Positions 43,735-44,473 of a stretch of 44,473 nt of DNA are shown here, piece by piece. The translations under genes were made by a program, and so were the position numbers. Numbering within the stretch: position 1 is the stretch's first letter; every line of letters starts with the position of its first letter. Below the pieces are notes generated by a model. The model had not been told where the DNA came from. It worked only from the letters and a program-made list of their open reading frames with translations, and searched no databases. The stretch is from Betaproteobacteria bacterium (lineage in GTDB: Bacteria > Pseudomonadota > Gammaproteobacteria > Burkholderiales > SG8-39), in the NCBI GenBank assembly GCA_005881575.1, contig VBCA01000033.1, positions 1 through 44,473 on the forward strand, in the 5' to 3' direction.

Positions 43735-44473
43735 TCAGGCTGCGGCCGGAGAAGCTGCTCTGGCCGCTTTGGGAAAGGGCGGGAACGCGAGCGCGATCGC
43801 CACGGCGCCGAGGCCGATCGCGGCGGAGCCGACGTACATCCAGGTGTACCGGCCGAAGATGTCGAAGATCCAGCCGCCGATGGCCGGCCCGAGCGCCATC
43901 CCGAGGCTCGACACCATGGCGGCGGCGCCGAACACCGCGCCGAGGATGCGCTGCCCGAAGTACTCGCGCGCGAGGACCGCGTAAAGCGGCATCACGCCGC
44001 CGTAGGCGAAGCCGAATGTCGCGGCGACGGCGTAGAACTCGCCGAGCCGCGAGGCGAAGACGAACATGAACGCGGCGATCGCCTGGATCGCGAGGCCGGC
44101 GATGAGCACGCGCTTCACGCCGAGGCGATCCGCGAGCACGCCCAGCGCCAGGCGGCCGCCGAGGCCTGCGAGGCCCTCGACGCTGTAGATCGTGACGGCG
44201 GCGAGCGGCGCGAGGCCGCAGGTCATTGCGTAGGTGACGGTGTGGAAGATCGGGCCGGCGTGCGCCGCGCAGCAGGCGAAGAAGGTCAGCGCGAGGACGA
44301 CGAACGGCGCCGAGAAGAACGCGTCGCGCAGGCTAGTCCGCGGTCCTTCGGCCGCGGCCGACCCGGCCGCCGCCGCGGCCGGCGGCCGGCGCACGAAGAG
44401 CGCCGCCGGAACGAGAGTCGCCCACACGAGCACCGCGATGACGAGTTGCGCGGCCCGCCAGTCCATCTGCGTG
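43735..44473 (-). CDS. MFS transporter, C-terminal part
   Basis: The frame is open through the right edge, so the N-terminal half is outside the window. About 243 residues are seen, with roughly six TM helices: IAVLVWATLVPAALFV, PFVVLALTFFACCAA, TIYSVEGLAGLGGRLALG, VLIAGLAIQAIAAFMFVFA, VAATFGFAYGGVMPLYAVLA and VSSLGMALGPAIGGWIFDI. GRLALGVLADRLGVKRV is the MFS loop motif between helices 8 and 9. Most like monocarboxylate/oxalate-formate-type transporters; the substrate is not predictable. Confidence 0.87.
   Translation of the reverse strand, partial: TQMDWRAAQLVIAVLVWATLVPAALFVRRPPAAAAAGSAAAEGPRTSLRDAFFSAPFVVLALTFFACCAAHAGPIFHTVTYAMTCGLAPLAAVTIYSVEGLAGLGGRLALGVLADRLGVKRVLIAGLAIQAIAAFMFVFASRLGEFYAVAATFGFAYGGVMPLYAVLAREYFGQRILGAVFGAAAMVSSLGMALGPAIGGWIFDIFGRYTWMYVGSAAIGLGAVAIALAFPPFPKAARAASPAAA

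Overview
The window is high-GC DNA, roughly two thirds G+C by eye, from a Gram-negative bacterium, most likely a betaproteobacterium. The basis is content and order: YhdP, a nitrilase-family amidase and TldD in one overlapping set; IlvE, a CHCC zinc-finger protein and the LPS heptosyltransferase WaaF in another; PBP1B; and a LytS-type kinase with a LytTR regulator. TAGAAT hexamers recur upstream of starts as likely -10 elements. No species can be named from the sequence. Two genes carry internal deletions with frame changes, so gene decay or assembly error must be kept in mind throughout.

Layout. 0-7 kb: the end of a LysR regulator, sucCD (TCA cycle), a sensor kinase with a broken LytTR regulator and a small membrane protein, glpK, and a coiled-coil secreted protein. 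7-16 kb: a secreted LVIVD beta-propeller protein, a gene-poor gap holding a decayed toxin-antitoxin pair, then tldD, the amidase and yhdP. 16-18.2 kb: ilvE, zinc-finger protein and waaF, head to tail. 18.2-26.5 kb: an exported amidase, a PLC-type phosphoesterase, a glutathione transferase, an esterase, a small secreted protein, a TPR lipoprotein and mrcB.

26.6-28.4 kb is the most unusual part. Two genes of lower GC, a cysteine-rich exported protein and an exported HExxH metallopeptidase, are separated by a 62-bp element with the layout of an integron attC site: R boxes, unpaired spacers, a 14-bp stem and two extrahelical bases on one arm. The first seven bases at the start of the upstream cassette are the exact reverse complement of the R'' box at its end, as expected for an integrated gene cassette. 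No integrase gene lies in the window, so this looks like a small orphan cassette insertion.

28.5-34.6 kb is rich in exported proteins: a membrane metallophosphoesterase, a DUF1499 protein, a CxxCH heme protein, a vanadium-haloperoxidase/PAP2 homologue lacking its catalytic histidine, a divergent amidohydrolase lacking its usual metal-ligand aspartate (the two share a control region with a perfect 21-bp palindrome), and a bacterial endostatin/C-type-lectin-like protein. 34.7-39 kb: an orphan CheY-like regulator, a DUF3300 protein, two DUF3047 paralogues flanking the wreck of a membrane serine protease, and a DUF427 protein. 39-41.2 kb: a small Cys/Met/His-containing secreted protein, a cytochrome c and a BNR-repeat protein, possibly linked to metal or redox stress. 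41.2 kb to the end: xth, an ECF sigma factor with a TPR-like tail next to a DUF1428 protein, and the end of an MFS transporter. I saw no rRNA, tRNA, CRISPR array or complete insertion sequence.
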